From assembly GCF_024199945.1 (NCBI RefSeq), contig NZ_JANADP010000001.1, forward strand, positions 8,761,001-8,825,000: a stretch of 64,000 bases of DNA, in the 5' to 3' direction. Origin of the DNA: Bradyrhizobium sp. CCGUVB4N (GTDB lineage: Bacteria; Pseudomonadota; Alphaproteobacteria; Rhizobiales; Xanthobacteraceae). The position numbers and the translations under genes were made by a program. Shown here in pieces: positions 37,199-45,523 of the stretch (the first letter of the stretch is position 1; each line of letters begins with the position of its first letter). A model generated the notes under the pieces. It made no database searches and was not told where the DNA came from. It saw nothing but the letters and a program-made list of their open reading frames with translations.

Positions 37199-37768
37199 CT
37201 ACTTCGCCTTAGCCGGTATCGGCTTCGGTGGCAGCACTTGCGCCCATTCCTTGTCGGCACGGGGACCATTGAGATCACCGGTGAGGCCGATCAGCTGGCC
37301 GGGCTGGGCGTCGAGGGTCTGCTGCCAGGTCTGGGTCTGGCACAACAGCTTGATCAGGCAGCCCTTGAGCTTGAGGCGGTCGGCGGATTCGCGCCACAGC
37401 GAGACCGAATAGAACTTGCCGTCCTCGGCATTGTAGATGTCGCCGGCGAACCGGCCATCGGATGTCGCCTGCAGGCCCATGATCAGCTGGTGGCCGAGCA
37501 GCGCGCGAGCGCGCTTGTCGGGGTCGGGATTTTCCTTGTCGCGATACGGCTGGCCGCGCTTGTCGGCCGGCTCCTTCATCCAGACGATGAAGCCGCAGAT
37601 GCGGTCGCGCGACGGGCCGCAGCGCTCGAGCCTGATGCGGGCGCGGCCATCCTCGACGAGCCAGGTGCCGCTGGGGTCGTTGGGCGGGACGGCGCCGACG
37701 CGACCGCCGAGGACCATCATCACGATGGTGACGGCGACGCGCAGCACGAAGCGAATCAGAAAATTCAT
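37199..37768 (-). CDS. DUF2147-type exported protein
   Basis: This 189-residue protein starts at the ATG at 37768, which has AAGG about 8 bases upstream (a GTG three codons earlier is too close to that site). After a signal sequence comes DPSGTWLVEDGRARIRLERCG, then CGFIVWMKEP, LLGHQLIMGLQ, GDIYNAEDGKFYSVSLWRE and LKLKGCLIKLLCQTQTW. This is the order of the DUF2147 domain, a small lipocalin-like periplasmic fold of unknown role. It lies 32 bases after the lipoprotein gene and is probably cotranscribed with it. Confidence 0.82.
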   Translation of the reverse strand: MNFLIRFVLRVAVTIVMMVLGGRVGAVPPNDPSGTWLVEDGRARIRLERCGPSRDRICGFIVWMKEPADKRGQPYRDKENPDPDKRARALLGHQLIMGLQATSDGRFAGDIYNAEDGKFYSVSLWRESADRLKLKGCLIKLLCQTQTWQQTLDAQPGQLIGLTGDLNGPRADKEWAQVLPPKPIPAKAK

Positions 37769-37800
37769 CAGCGGCACCTTTCGTTCGGAGGATTGCGGCG

Positions 37801-38463
37801 TCAGTTCAATTGCGCCATCAGCGCATCGGCGCCCTTGTCGACGCCGGCATTGGCGGCCGCGAGCGCGCCGGCCGTGGCCTTGATGTCGTAGGCGCCCGGG
37901 TATTGCTTGGTGACGTAGGCGCTGATCAGGCGTGAGGTCGACGCATCGAAGATTTCGACGCCATAGATGACCGATCCGGTCATCATGCCCTCGCCGTCGC
38001 GCGCCGCCTGCACGCCGTTGTAGACCGCACCGGCCATATCGAAGCGGGAGAGCGTGCCGAGCACCGGCGTGTTGGCGACGGCGCCGGTCAGCGTTAGCCG
38101 GATCCGCAGCGTGTTCGGGGCGCGCTCGCGCACCAGCACGAAGCGGCCACGCAGTCTCTCAGCGAAGCGGGTCTGCATGTAGGCGGCGAGCGTCGCCTTG
38201 TCCTGGTCGGACATGTCGCCGAACTGATGATCCTTGCCGCGATAGACCACGACGGGTTCGAGGATCACTTTATTATAGGCACGCCAGTCGACCGGCGTGG
38301 AATAGCGGTAAGGCACACGGCCGGATGCGTCCGACTTGTCTGGCGCCATATAGGCCGAGGACGCCATCTCCGCATAGGGCACGGGCGCGACCGAGGCGCA
38401 GCCTGTCACGGCCGCCCCAAGCATCAGCGTTCCCAGACCGCGCAGGGCGATCGAGCGATCCAT
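37801..38463 (-). CDS. DUF3313-like outer-membrane lipoprotein
   Basis: This lipoprotein has 220 residues. The ATG at 38463 has GAGGAG upstream, and the signal peptide ends in a lipobox (LGAAVTGC), so the mature protein should be lipidated at that Cys. The body has the DUF3313 pattern (YRYSTPVDWRAYNKVILEPVVVY, LRIRLTLTGAVANTP, GVEIFDASTSRLISAYVTKQYPG). Its function is unknown. It leads a two-gene unit with the DUF2147 gene. A TetR-type palindrome lies about 150 bases upstream, between it and the tetR gene on the same strand. Confidence 0.8.
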   Translation of the reverse strand: MDRSIALRGLGTLMLGAAVTGCASVAPVPYAEMASSAYMAPDKSDASGRVPYRYSTPVDWRAYNKVILEPVVVYRGKDHQFGDMSDQDKATLAAYMQTRFAERLRGRFVLVRERAPNTLRIRLTLTGAVANTPVLGTLSRFDMAGAVYNGVQAARDGEGMMTGSVIYGVEIFDASTSRLISAYVTKQYPGAYDIKATAGALAAANAGVDKGADALMAQLN

Positions 38464-38613
38464 TCCAGACTCCTCTTGCAGCTTGTCGAACGGCAAAGGC
38501 GACCGCAGCCGCGTGCGGGACCCGACGCGGCTGCTGCGCTCACCTTTGCCAACCCAAGGCATCGTCCGGGGCCAATTCAGAAGCCTTGGGCCGTCTCAGT
38601 GTCTGGAGTTATA

Positions 38614-38631
38614 AAACCGACCAGTTGGTTT
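38614..38631. promoter_or_regulatory. TetR-type palindrome upstream of the lipoprotein gene
   Basis: AAACCGACCAGTTGGTTT is an imperfect palindrome (7 of 9 pairs) of the AACCnACnnGTnGGTT form often bound by TetR/AcrR regulators. It lies 150 bases before the lipoprotein start and about 80 bases beyond the stop of the neighbouring tetR gene. Confidence 0.55.
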
Positions 38632-38715
38632 GTAAAGTCTGGAAATAACGAGCTGGCGCATTTGGCCGCAGGCGCGACTTTGGGCAGCGATCAGCAAGAA
38701 ATCGTTAACGATGAA

Positions 38716-39354
38716 TCAGGCGCGTTTGCGCGGGGTTGCGGCCTTTGCCGGAGGCGTCGCCGCGGATTTGGCGGCGCGCACCTTGGCCGGCTGTTCGAGA
38801 CCCGTCCACTGCGCATCATCCAGCAGCCGCGCGAACAGGCGCCGGTGCTCATCCGCGCTCAGCGGCGACATGCCGAACAGATTGCTCAGAAGCAGCCCGC
38901 GCGCGGCGGCCCAACGCAACATCGCGAGATCAGGATCGGTCGCCTCCGCCTTGATGGCCGCGACCCGCTTCATTTCACGATCGCGCGGCAGTGACATCAG
39001 GCCGGGGTTCTCGACCATGGCCGCGACCAAGGCCAGCGCGACCGAATTCACGGACAACGCCGCCTCGCGCACGGTGGCGAGCTCGGTCGCCAGTTCCGGC
39101 GTGGCCGAGGTCGTGCTCACCTTCGCCATGACCCCTTTCGAGAATTCCTCGAAATGCACCATCTGCCGCTCGAGCAGCGCCTTCAGCACCGCTTCCTTGG
39201 TGCGGAATTGATGCATCACGCCGCCCTTGCTCAGGCCGCTCTCGCGCGCGATCGCGTCGAGCGTCAGCCGGCCGGGTCCGTCGCGCGCAATGATCGCGAT
39301 GGCCGCTTCGAGCGCGGCATTGCGGGATCGTTCGGAACGGCTGGCATTGTCCAT
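38716..39354 (-). CDS. TetR/AcrR-family transcriptional regulator
   Basis: This 212-residue repressor-type protein has an N-terminal helix-turn-helix (ALEAAIAIIARDGPGRLTLDAIARESGLSKGGVMHQFRTKEAVLKALL, residues about 12-60) and a ligand-binding C-terminal domain. A basic Ala/Lys/Pro-rich tail follows (KVRAAKSAATPPAKAATPRKRA), which is unusual for the family. I chose the ATG at 39354. The ribosome site GGAG sits in the loop of a 17-base inverted repeat at 39362-39378. It is divergent from the peptide importer operon and upstream of the lipoprotein pair, so either could be its target. Confidence 0.9.
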   Translation of the reverse strand: MDNASRSERSRNAALEAAIAIIARDGPGRLTLDAIARESGLSKGGVMHQFRTKEAVLKALLERQMVHFEEFSKGVMAKVSTTSATPELATELATVREAALSVNSVALALVAAMVENPGLMSLPRDREMKRVAAIKAEATDPDLAMLRWAAARGLLLSNLFGMSPLSADEHRRLFARLLDDAQWTGLEQPAKVRAAKSAATPPAKAATPRKRA

Positions 39355-39361
39355 GGGCCGA

Positions 39362-39378
39362 CTTGTCTCCGTGACAAG
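39362..39378. promoter_or_regulatory. Inverted repeat over the tetR ribosome-binding site
   Basis: CTTGTC and GACAAG flank TCCGT (the minus strand reads CTTGTCACGGAGACAAG). The repeat ends 7 bases from the tetR ATG and contains its GGAG. It may be an autoregulatory operator or a translational hairpin. Confidence 0.5.
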
Positions 39379-39502
39379 GCAATGAATCAAGTGAAAACAG
39401 GACGCGCTGTACATTTTTTGTGCGAACGGTGTCGAGACTTTCATCTTGCGGCGCGGAAGGGGACCGTGTGAGCCTCGCGCCCGGATGGGGACTGGGATGG
39501 GA

Positions 39503-39548
39503 CAGCCGTCGCTTTGCGCGCGAGGACGTCGCAAAGCGGTGACGGCTG
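39503..39548 (+). promoter_or_regulatory. Long leader hairpin upstream of the peptide importer operon
   Basis: CAGCCGTCGCTTTGCG (39503-39518) is complementary to CGCAAAGCGGTGACGGCTG (39530-39548) apart from a small bulge, making about 16 pairs with an 11-base loop. It ends 23 bases before the ATG at 39572. No T run follows, so it looks like a 5' leader structure rather than a terminator. Confidence 0.55.
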
Positions 39549-39571
39549 GTCTCGCTTGAGAAAGATACGAG

Positions 39572-41122
39572 ATGTCGAAACGCGTGTTGCTTGGTCTCCT
39601 CCTGGCTTGCGGCCTCACGGCCTCGGCATTGGCGCAAGAGCCGAAGACGGGAGGCGTGATCAATGCGGTGATCCAGCCCGAGCCGCCCGGCCTGATGCTT
39701 GCAATGATCCAGAACGGTCCGACCCAGATGGTGTCGGGCAACATCTTCGAAGGCCTGCTGCGCTACAGCCCCAAGCTCGACCCGCTTCCGGAGCTCGCCG
39801 AGAGCTGGAGCGTCAGCGAGGACGCCAAGACCTACACCTTCAAGCTCAGGAAGGGGGTCACCTGGCACGACGGCAAACCCTTCACCGCGGCCGACGTGCT
39901 GTTCTCGGTCGAGATGCTGAAGCAGACCCACGCGCGTGCGCGCAACAACCTCGCGCAGGTCGACAAGGTCGAGGTGCCTGACGATTACACGGTCGTCTTC
40001 ACGCTGAAGCAGCCGTTCGGCCCGTTCCTCGGCATTTTCGAGGTCGGCTCGATGCCGATGGTGCCGAAGCATCTCTATGAAGGCACCGACTGGAAGACCA
40101 ATCCCTACAACAACGCGCCGGTTGGCACCGGCCCCTTCATGTTCAAGGAATGGCAGAAGGGCTCGTTCATTCGGCTGGTCAAGAACCCGAACTATTACGA
40201 GAAGGGCAAGCCCTATCTCGACGAGATCTACTGGCAGATCATTCCCGACGCCGCCGCGCGTTCGGTGGCCTACGAGACCGGCAAGGTCGACGTGCTGCCC
40301 GGCGGCTCGGTCGAGAATTTCGACGTGCCGCGACTGTCCAAGCTGAAGGACACCTGCGTTACCGGCGCGGGCTGGGAGTTCTTCTCGCCACTGGCCTGGC
40401 TGTGGTTGAACAACCGCCAGGGCCCGCTCGCCGACAAGCGCGTGCGGCAGGCGATCATGTACGCGATCGACCGCGATTTCGCCAAGGACGTGATCTGGAA
40501 CGGGCTCGGCAAGGTCGCGACCGGCCCGTCCGCCTCGACCATCAAATACTACACCGACGACGTGCCGAAATACGCTTACGACCCGGCCAAGGCCAAGGCA
40601 CTGCTGAAGGACGCCGGCTACAAGGGCGAGAAGATCCGCATCCTGCCGCTCGCCTATGGCGAGACCTGGCAGCGCTGGGGTGAAGCGGTGAAGCAGAACC
40701 TCATGGACGTCGGCATGAACATCGAGACGATCTCGACCGACGTTGCCGGCGGCAACCAGAAGATCGGCGACTGGGATTACGACATCGCCTTCACCTATCT
40801 CTACCAGTACGGCGATCCCGCCCTCGGCGTCGGCCGCAACTACGTCTCCAGCGCGATCGCCAAGGGCCAGGTGTTCAACAATGTCGAGGGCTACTCCAAT
40901 CCCGAGATCGACAAGCTGTTCGCCGATGGCGCGGTGGCAACGCCCGACTCCAAGCGCAAGGAGATCTACGAGAAGGCGCAGAAGATCCTGGTCGAGGACG
41001 TGCCGGTGGCCTGGATGCTCGAGCTGCAATTCCCGACCATCATGCGCTGCAAGGTCAAGAACCTGATCACCACCGGGATCGGCGTCAATGACGGCTTCAA
41101 GGACGCATGGCTCGACAAGTGA
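39572..41122 (+). CDS. Peptide-type ABC transporter substrate-binding protein
   Basis: This 516-residue SBP_bac_5 protein has a signal peptide (MSKRVLLGLLLACGLTASALA). Family motifs are ESWSVSEDAKTYTFKLRKGVTWHDGKPFTAADVLFSVE (about residues 70-110), APVGTGPFMFKEW (about 185) and DKRVRQAIMYAIDRDFAKDVIWNGLG (about 290). It begins an operon with two permeases and a double ATPase gene. A palindromic repeat separates it from the first permease gene. It could bind peptides, opines or other ligands. Confidence 0.93.
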   Translation: MSKRVLLGLLLACGLTASALAQEPKTGGVINAVIQPEPPGLMLAMIQNGPTQMVSGNIFEGLLRYSPKLDPLPELAESWSVSEDAKTYTFKLRKGVTWHDGKPFTAADVLFSVEMLKQTHARARNNLAQVDKVEVPDDYTVVFTLKQPFGPFLGIFEVGSMPMVPKHLYEGTDWKTNPYNNAPVGTGPFMFKEWQKGSFIRLVKNPNYYEKGKPYLDEIYWQIIPDAAARSVAYETGKVDVLPGGSVENFDVPRLSKLKDTCVTGAGWEFFSPLAWLWLNNRQGPLADKRVRQAIMYAIDRDFAKDVIWNGLGKVATGPSASTIKYYTDDVPKYAYDPAKAKALLKDAGYKGEKIRILPLAYGETWQRWGEAVKQNLMDVGMNIETISTDVAGGNQKIGDWDYDIAFTYLYQYGDPALGVGRNYVSSAIAKGQVFNNVEGYSNPEIDKLFADGAVATPDSKRKEIYEKAQKILVEDVPVAWMLELQFPTIMRCKVKNLITTGIGVNDGFKDAWLDK

Positions 41123-41132
41123 GGGCGGTGCC

Positions 41133-41262
41133 CACCTCTCCCGGAGGGAGAGGTCGGATCGCATCGTCAGATGCGATCTGGGTGAGGGGTTGCGCTCTCT
41201 CATGGGACCTTAGCCCCCTCACCCGCGCCTGCGGCGCGACCTCTCCCCGTTGGGGAGAGGTG
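41133..41262. repeat. Compound palindromic repeat, type A, copy 4, inside the importer operon
   Basis: CACCTCTCCC/GGGAGAGG at the left and CCTCTCCCC/GGGGAGAGGTG at the right flank GGGTGAGGGG against CCCCTCACCC, with a GCATCGTCAGATGC mini-hairpin. Unlike copies 1 to 3 it lies between two co-directional genes of one operon. Confidence 0.88.
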
Positions 41263-41307
41263 TTACCCGCGGCACGACTATTTCAACCAACTAGCTTACG
41301 AACCTAG

Positions 41308-42279
41308 ATGCTCTCCTTCGTCGCTCAGCGTGTCGTGAAGGGCGTGATCGTCCTGCTCGCGATCGTCGTCCTCAATTTCTTCCTGATCCGGCTCGCACCC
41401 GGCGATCCCGCCGTCGTGATGGCGGGCGAGGCCGGCGCCAGCGACCAGGTCTTCGTCCAGCAGCTTCGGGAAAAGTTCGGCCTCGACAAGCCGCTGCCGG
41501 AGCAGCTCCTCATCTACGTCAAGGGCATCGCGACCCTCGACCTCGGCTTCTCCTTCCGCCAGCAGGCGCCGGTGTCGAAGCTGATCCTCGAGCGACTGCC
41601 GGCAACGCTGCTATTAACGCTGACCGCGTTTGCGATCTCGCTCGCGCTCGGTGTCCTGTTCGGCACCTTCGCCGCGCGCTTCGCCGGGACCTTCCTCGAT
41701 ACCGCCATCACCATCTTCGCGCTGATCTTCTACGCCATGCCGATCTTCTGGGTGGCGCTGATGGGCATCCTGCTGTTCTCGGTCACGGTGGATTGGCTGC
41801 CGAGCTTCGGTTACGAGACGGTCGGCGCCAATTTCACCGGCTTTGCCCATGTGGTCGACGTCGCAAAGCACCTGATCATGCCGGCGATGACGCTCGGCCT
41901 GTTCTTCATGGCGACCTACACCCGCATGACGCGCGCCTCGATGCTGGAGGTGAAGCGGCTCGACTTCGTCAAGACCGCACGCGCCAAGGGCCTGTCCGAC
42001 AGCGTGATCCAGCGCCGCCACGTGCTGCGCAACGCGCTGCTGCCCGTCGTGACGCTCGCCGGCGTCCATGCCGGCACGCTGATCGGCGGCGCCGTCATCA
42101 CCGAGACCGTGTTCGCCTGGCCCGGCATCGGCCGGCTGATGTACGACGCGCTGCTGCAGCGCGACTACAATCTGCTGCTCGGCGTCTTCGTGACCTGCTC
42201 GGTCATGGTGCTGATCTTCAACCTCATCACCGACCTCGTCTATCGCCTGGTCGACCCACGCATCGAATTCGCCGCATGA
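41308..42279 (+). CDS. Peptide ABC transporter permease, DppB/OppB-like
   Basis: This 323-residue permease has about six membrane helices and the BPD_transp_1 domain. The EAA-type loop reads RMTRASMLEVKRLDFVKTARAKGLSDSVIQRRHVLRNALLPVVT (about residues 210-250). The N-terminal segment MLSFVAQRVVKGVIVLLAIVVLNFFLIRLAPGDPAVVMAG is the DppB/OppB pattern. Its stop overlaps the next permease start by 4 bases. Confidence 0.93.
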   Translation: MLSFVAQRVVKGVIVLLAIVVLNFFLIRLAPGDPAVVMAGEAGASDQVFVQQLREKFGLDKPLPEQLLIYVKGIATLDLGFSFRQQAPVSKLILERLPATLLLTLTAFAISLALGVLFGTFAARFAGTFLDTAITIFALIFYAMPIFWVALMGILLFSVTVDWLPSFGYETVGANFTGFAHVVDVAKHLIMPAMTLGLFFMATYTRMTRASMLEVKRLDFVKTARAKGLSDSVIQRRHVLRNALLPVVTLAGVHAGTLIGGAVITETVFAWPGIGRLMYDALLQRDYNLLLGVFVTCSVMVLIFNLITDLVYRLVDPRIEFAA

Positions 42280-43115
42280 AACAGTTCTGGAAATCGATGC
42301 TGAAGAGCCCGAGCGGCGTCATCGGGCTCGTCATCCTCCTGCTTGCCATCTCGGTTGCGGTGTTCGGGCCGTTGCTGTTCCCGAACTCGCCCTGGCGCAT
42401 GGTGCAGCGGCCGTTCCTGCCGCCGTTCACGCTCTCGACCGTGCCGCTCGGCACCGACGCACTCGGCCGCGACGTGTTCGCCGGCATGATTTTTGGCGCA
42501 CGCGTGTCACTATTGGTCGGCCTCGTGTCCACTCTCGTCGCGCTGGTGGTCGGCGTTCCCATTGGCGCCATGGCCGGCTATTTCGGCGGCAAGGTCGACG
42601 ATGTGCTGATGCGCTTCACCGAGTTCTTCCAGACCATTCCGAGTTTTGCGCTCGCGATCGTGCTGGTCGCGATCCTGCAGCCGTCGATCTATTCGATCGT
42701 GGCCTCGATCGCCGTGGTGAGTTGGCCGCCGGTCGCGCGCCTCGTCCGCGGCGAGGTGCTGTCGCTGCGAACGCGCGAATATGTCCAGGCCGCCGTGGTC
42801 ACCGGACAGAGCAACACCTGGATCATCCTGCGCGAGATCCTGCCGAACGCACTGTCCCCGGTGATCGTGCTGGCCTCGCTGATGGTGGCGACCGCGATCC
42901 TGCTGGAATCCTCGTTGTCCTTCCTCGGCCTCGGCGATCCCAATCTGATCTCCTGGGGCTACATGGTCGGCGCCGGCCGCACCGTGATCCGCCAGGCCTG
43001 GTGGATCACCGTGTTTCCGGGCGTCGCGATTCTGATCTCGGTGCTCGGGCTGAACCTGATCGGCGAAGGCCTCAACGACGCGCTCAATCCGCGCCTGTCG
43101 CGGGAAGGACGCTGA
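42276..43115 (+). CDS. Peptide ABC transporter permease, DppC/OppC-like
   Basis: This 279-residue permease starts at ATG 42276, overlapping the upstream stop (ATGA). It has the DppC features PLGTDALGRDVFAGMIFGARVSLLVGLVSTLVALVVGVPIGAMAGYFGG and the EAA loop TREYVQAAVVTGQSNTWIILREILPNALSPVIV (about 190-220). The end PGVAILISVLGLNLIGEGLNDALNPR is typical. The ATPase gene starts 2 bases after its stop. Confidence 0.93.
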   Translation: MKQFWKSMLKSPSGVIGLVILLLAISVAVFGPLLFPNSPWRMVQRPFLPPFTLSTVPLGTDALGRDVFAGMIFGARVSLLVGLVSTLVALVVGVPIGAMAGYFGGKVDDVLMRFTEFFQTIPSFALAIVLVAILQPSIYSIVASIAVVSWPPVARLVRGEVLSLRTREYVQAAVVTGQSNTWIILREILPNALSPVIVLASLMVATAILLESSLSFLGLGDPNLISWGYMVGAGRTVIRQAWWITVFPGVAILISVLGLNLIGEGLNDALNPRLSREGR

Positions 43116-43117
43116 CG

Positions 43118-44737
43118 ATGACCGCTCCGCCCGCCGTCTCCATCAAGAACTTGCGGATCGCGCTGCCCAAGGGCGCCGAGCGCCCCTTTGCCGTCGACGG
43201 CGTGTCGCTCGACCTTCGGCCCGGCAAGATCGTCTGCGTCGTCGGCGAATCCGGCTCCGGCAAGTCCATGTGCGCGCATGCGCTGATGGGTCTGCTGCCC
43301 GACACGGTGTCTGTCGCCTCCGGCGAGATCCAGTTCGAAGGCCGCGACCTGCTCAAGCTCGACGACGATGGATGGCGCGACCTGCGCGGCCGCCGGCTCG
43401 CGATGATCTTCCAGGAGCCGATGACGGCGCTCAATCCCCTGATGCGGATCGGCGACCAGATGGCCGAGATGTTCGAGGCCCACGGCCTGCTGACGCCCAG
43501 GGAACGGCGCGCAAAGGCGCTGTCGCTGGCGCGCGAGGTCGGCCTGCCCGACCCCGAACGCATCGTGCGCGCCTATCCGCACCAGCTCTCCGGCGGCCAG
43601 CGCCAGCGCGCCATGATCGCGATGGCGCTCGCGCTCGAGCCGGCCGTGCTGGTCGCCGACGAGCCGACAACCGCGCTCGACGTCACCACACAGGCGCAGA
43701 TCCTGAAGCTGATCCGCAACCTCCAGCGCAATCGCAACATGGCGGTGATGTTCATCACCCATGATTTTGGTGTCGTCGCCGACATCGCCGATCAGGTCGT
43801 GGTGCTGCGCCACGGCAGGGTCGTGGAGGAAGGCCCTGCCGCGACCGTCTTCAACGAGCCGCAGCACGATTACACCAAGGCGCTGCTCGCCGCCGTGCCG
43901 TCGATGCACCCGCCGGCGCGCGCGCCGCTGGACGATCAGGCCAGAGCGGTCGAGGTGATCGGGCTGGACAAGACCTACGTCACATCCGGCGGCTGGTTTC
44001 GCGAGGACCGTCGCGTCGATGCCGCGCGCGCGGTCAATTTCAACATCCTCAAAGGCGAGACGCTCGGCCTCGTCGGCGAATCCGGCTCCGGCAAATCGTC
44101 GGTGGCGCGCCTCGTCATGCGGCTGATCGAGGCCGATCGCGGCACGGTGCGGATCGGCGATACGGATCTCACGCAGCTCGCGGGCAAGGCGCTGCGCGCC
44201 GAGCGCCATCGCATCCAGATGATTTTTCAGGATCCATTCGCCTCGCTCAATCCGCGCCGCAAGATCGGCCACATCATCGCCGACGGCCCGATCGCGGCTG
44301 GCACCGAACCAAAAGTGGCATTCGATCGCGCGCGCGATCTCCTCAAGCTGGTCGGATTGGACGCCGGCGCGCTCGAGCGCTATCCGCATGAATTCTCCGG
44401 CGGCCAGCGCCAGCGCATCGGCATTGCGCGCGCGCTTGCGCTCGAGCCCGAAATCATTGTCGCTGACGAAGCCGTGTCTGCGCTCGATGTCTCCGTGCAG
44501 GCGCAGGTGCTGCGGCTGCTCGAAGATCTCAAGGCGCGGCTCGGCCTTTCGATGCTGTTCATCACCCACGACCTGCGCGTGGCCGCCAAGATCTGCGACC
44601 GCATCGCGGTGATGCAGCGCGGCGCCATCGTCGAGCTGAAGCCGACCGCGCAGCTCTTTGCCGCGCCGGAGCATCCCTATACACGCGAGTTGCTCGCGGC
44701 CGTGCCGGGACAGAAGGAACGTGCGCCGGCGGCGTGA
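43118..44737 (+). CDS. Peptide ABC transporter double ATP-binding protein (DppD-DppF fusion)
   Basis: This 539-residue protein has two complete ABC ATPase domains in one chain. Domain 1 (about 5-265) has Walker A GESGSGKSMCAH, signature LSGGQRQRAMIAMAL and Walker B LVADEPTTALDV. Domain 2 (about 280-535) has GESGSGKSSVAR, FSGGQRQRIGIARAL and IVADEAVSALDV. Both have the oligopeptide-type segment QEPMTALNP or QDPFASLNPRR. The fused form, as in GsiA, supplies both ATPases, so the operon encodes a complete importer. Confidence 0.93.
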   Translation: MTAPPAVSIKNLRIALPKGAERPFAVDGVSLDLRPGKIVCVVGESGSGKSMCAHALMGLLPDTVSVASGEIQFEGRDLLKLDDDGWRDLRGRRLAMIFQEPMTALNPLMRIGDQMAEMFEAHGLLTPRERRAKALSLAREVGLPDPERIVRAYPHQLSGGQRQRAMIAMALALEPAVLVADEPTTALDVTTQAQILKLIRNLQRNRNMAVMFITHDFGVVADIADQVVVLRHGRVVEEGPAATVFNEPQHDYTKALLAAVPSMHPPARAPLDDQARAVEVIGLDKTYVTSGGWFREDRRVDAARAVNFNILKGETLGLVGESGSGKSSVARLVMRLIEADRGTVRIGDTDLTQLAGKALRAERHRIQMIFQDPFASLNPRRKIGHIIADGPIAAGTEPKVAFDRARDLLKLVGLDAGALERYPHEFSGGQRQRIGIARALALEPEIIVADEAVSALDVSVQAQVLRLLEDLKARLGLSMLFITHDLRVAAKICDRIAVMQRGAIVELKPTAQLFAAPEHPYTRELLAAVPGQKERAPAA

Positions 44738-44752
44738 GGCGACAGATCGGGA

Positions 44753-45022
44753 CTATCGCCTCGCCGGAGGGTTCGTGTTGTTCCAGGTGGGGACCGAGTT
44801 CGTCACGCCGACAGACGGCTGGGTCGACGTTCCGATCGATGGCGCGGTGACCGTCCCGACAGTTTGTCCCGAACTTCCATAGGTGCCTTGATTTGCCGGC
44901 ACGCCCGGGCTCAAGCGCGTGCTGCTTTGTGCCCCCGCCGACGTTTGGGCGCTTGCGGCGAGCGGCACAGCCGCCAATCCGAGGGTAACAAGTGTGGCGA
45001 TGGCGCGTCTTGTTCTTGCCAT
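44753..45022 (-). CDS. Small exported protein, family X copy 1
   Basis: This 89-residue protein has a signal peptide (about 1-26, ending ASAQ) and a low-complexity Ser/Thr/Gly/Pro-rich mature part. The C-terminal half, SSGQTVGTVTAPSIGTSTQP then SVGVTNSVPTWNNTNP, is nearly the same as in the protein at 47375-47662, with YGTSGQSVGTVTAPSIGTYN and PSVGVTNAVPTWSNTNP. Both starts have the same leader, AAAGGATCAGTC or AAGGGATCAGTC before ATG. I do not recognise the family. It has no cysteines and is probably a small periplasmic or surface protein. Confidence 0.75.
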   Translation of the reverse strand: MARTRRAIATLVTLGLAAVPLAASAQTSAGAQSSTRLSPGVPANQGTYGSSGQTVGTVTAPSIGTSTQPSVGVTNSVPTWNNTNPPARR

Positions 45023-45358
45023 GACTGATCCTTTCGAGCGCGGTCACTCAGTCGCGCCAGCCGTTCGTCAGGTCGATCCGCTCGTGCACTGAACGACCTT
45101 TACAACTCCACGCGCGCGCAAATGTGCCGCGGCACGTCGGCGCGCGGGACTCATCCTGCATCACGATGCTGCGAAACGGCCTCCCATCAGCTCGACGCGC
45201 CGCTGCGGTATTCCCTTCCGCTCGGGAACGGAATTGTCACGGGCTTTTTATCCCTTGTGAACGCCTGCACGGCTGCAACGACGAAGCCGGCACACCATAT
45301 CGGCATGGAATGATTTCCATCATCTGATGGTGGATCGAGGATCCATTTGGAGGCCGCC
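45023..45358. other. Divergent intergenic region, no gene seen
   Basis: This gap of 336 bases lies between the small exported protein gene and the 54-codon gene. The minus-strand part resembles the region upstream of the other family member at 47375-47662 (GGAGTTGTAAAGG compared with GGAGTTATGAACGG), pointing to a duplicated promoter. I looked for an EcfG-type pair (GGAAC with CGTT) and did not find one. Confidence 0.45.
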
Positions 45359-45523
45359 ATGGGCGAGGTTATTCAGTTTGTCTCGAAATCAGAACGCGAG
45401 CGCATTCGCCTGATTCAGGAGGCGCGCGCGATTTACGACAGCATTTTCCCGCCGGCCGATCCAAGCGGCGAGCAGTCGAGCGGAGCCAATGTGCGCCAGA
45501 GCGACAGAGGCAACCTCGCATGA
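45359..45523 (+). CDS. Small charged protein of 54 residues
   Basis: The ATG at 45359 has GGAGG 6 bases upstream. The product begins MGEVIQFVSKSERERIRLIQ and continues EARAIYDSIFPPADPSGEQS before a polar tail. It is largely one predicted charged helix, soluble and without a signal. Its stop overlaps the next gene by 4 bases (ATGA), which supports real, coupled translation. The family is not recognised; small helical proteins of this type are common in Bradyrhizobium genomes. Confidence 0.6.
   Translation: MGEVIQFVSKSERERIRLIQEARAIYDSIFPPADPSGEQSSGANVRQSDRGNLA

Noticed and set aside
38975..41203. A 742-codon minus-strand frame across the tetR start and the binding-protein gene
   Set aside because: It overlaps two well-supported genes in other frames and has no recognisable domain.
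45023..45358. EcfG-type (GGAAC/CGTT) promoter for the small exported protein genes
   Set aside because: GGAAC at one place lacks a CGTT at the needed spacing, and the shared GGAGTT element does not match the consensus.
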